This document shows positions 63,731-64,000 of a stretch of 64,000 bases of DNA, piece by piece (position 1 is the stretch's first letter; each line of letters starts with the position of its first letter). The notes under the pieces are model-generated. The model saw only the letters and a program-made list of their open reading frames with translations. It was not told the origin of the DNA and did not search any database. A program made the position numbers and the translations under genes. The stretch spans positions 23,874-87,873 of the forward strand of contig QJZC01000011.1 in NCBI GenBank assembly GCA_003247575.1, in the 5' to 3' direction. The DNA is from Pseudomonadota bacterium (GTDB lineage: Bacteria; Myxococcota_A; UBA9160; SZUA-336).

Positions 63731-64000
63731 GGGAGGAAGTCTAATGGATCTCGGGCCGTTCCACCCTCCCTGACTTCGAAATGCAGGTGGGGCCCAGTGG
63801 TGCGGCCCGTGCGCCCGACCTCTCCGATGACGTCGCCGGCGCGGACCTTCTGGCCCACTTTGACCCGATTGATACGATTGTGGGCGTAGACGGTCGCCTG
63901 ACCGCTCCGATGCTTGAGGATGATCAGGTTCCCGTAGCCTGCGAGCTGATTTCCGTTGTGCACGACGATTCCGTCTGCGGCCGCGCGAACCGGCGTGCCA
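63727..64000 (-). CDS. M23-family (LytM) peptidase, C-terminal part
   Basis: The frame enters from the window edge and ends at 63727; about 90 residues are visible. TVYAHNRINRVKVGQKVRAG and GRTGRTTGPHLHFEVRE supply the zinc-site His residues of LytM/lysostaphin-type peptidases (HxH in HLHFE). The N-terminal His-Asp ligands lie outside the window. It cleaves peptidoglycan cross-links or regulates such enzymes. Coupled to apt by a four-base overlap. Confidence 0.85.
   Translation of the reverse strand, partial: GTPVRAAADGIVVHNGNQLAGYGNLIILKHRSGQATVYAHNRINRVKVGQKVRAGDVIGEVGRTGRTTGPHLHFEVREGGTARDPLDFLP

Overview
This is high-GC bacterial chromosomal DNA, clearly above 60 % GC over most of the window, from a Gram-negative organism: it has a TonB-dependent receptor, an Slt-type transglycosylase, outer-membrane barrels, a secretin and many lipoproteins. 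The closest style is Myxococcota / deltaproteobacterial: PSD/PSCyt (DUF1587/1592/1588/1585) plus DUF1552 proteins, a FYDLN-acid protein, an enhancer-binding-protein relative lacking ATPase motifs, and PilZ and FHA genes. That is an inference from gene content; there is no 16S rRNA gene here. I found no phage, transposase, integrase or CRISPR array.

Layout. 0-9 kb is accessory. It holds the end of a secreted protein, a VapBC-type toxin-antitoxin pair, a PepSY-TM / TonB-receptor iron-uptake operon, and an unrecognised three-gene operon (coiled-coil membrane protein, VWA lipoprotein, small exported protein). It closes with a decayed, internally deleted second copy of the toxin-antitoxin locus beside initiator tRNA-Met. 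9-23 kb is mostly core: a DUF4124 protein, an ATP-grasp-like protein, a ROK sugar kinase, queA-tgt for queuosine, the soluble lytic transglycosylase, FYDLN and PilZ proteins, an outer-membrane barrel and a Sel1-repeat protein with a Fur-like box upstream. 24-28.5 kb carries a large exported CBM2 / DUF4399 / cytochrome / PSD-domain protein next to a Tat-exported DUF1552 partner, the most unusual pair in the window.

28.6-40 kb has a SEC-C protein, a GNAT-nitrilase fusion and, divergent from it, a complete five-gene peptide/nickel-type ABC importer, then three poorly known lipoproteins and a DoxX-like protein. 40.4-48 kb is housekeeping: a YfgM-like TPR protein, Der, MiaA and MutL on the minus strand, then a divergent degenerate sigma-54-activator relative and a Nit-type amidase. 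48-62.2 kb is a surface-appendage region. An FHA protein, an ECF sigma factor with its anti-sigma factor, and a PilZ protein lead into a Tad/Flp pilus cluster (two pilin-like genes separated by tRNA-Arg, then cpaA, tadE, cpaB, cpaC, a lipoprotein, cpaE, cpaF, tadB, tadC, tadD). 62.2-64 kb has an HDOD protein, apt and the end of an M23 peptidase.

How they work together. The Tad genes form one nearly gapless transcription unit building a type IVc pilus; the sigma/anti-sigma pair and PilZ protein in front suggest envelope-stress and c-di-GMP control, though this is inferred from position only. The receptor and PepSY protein fit siderophore uptake and reduction. queA and tgt overlap and act in the same tRNA modification. 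The ABC importer genes overlap or nearly abut and form one operon.
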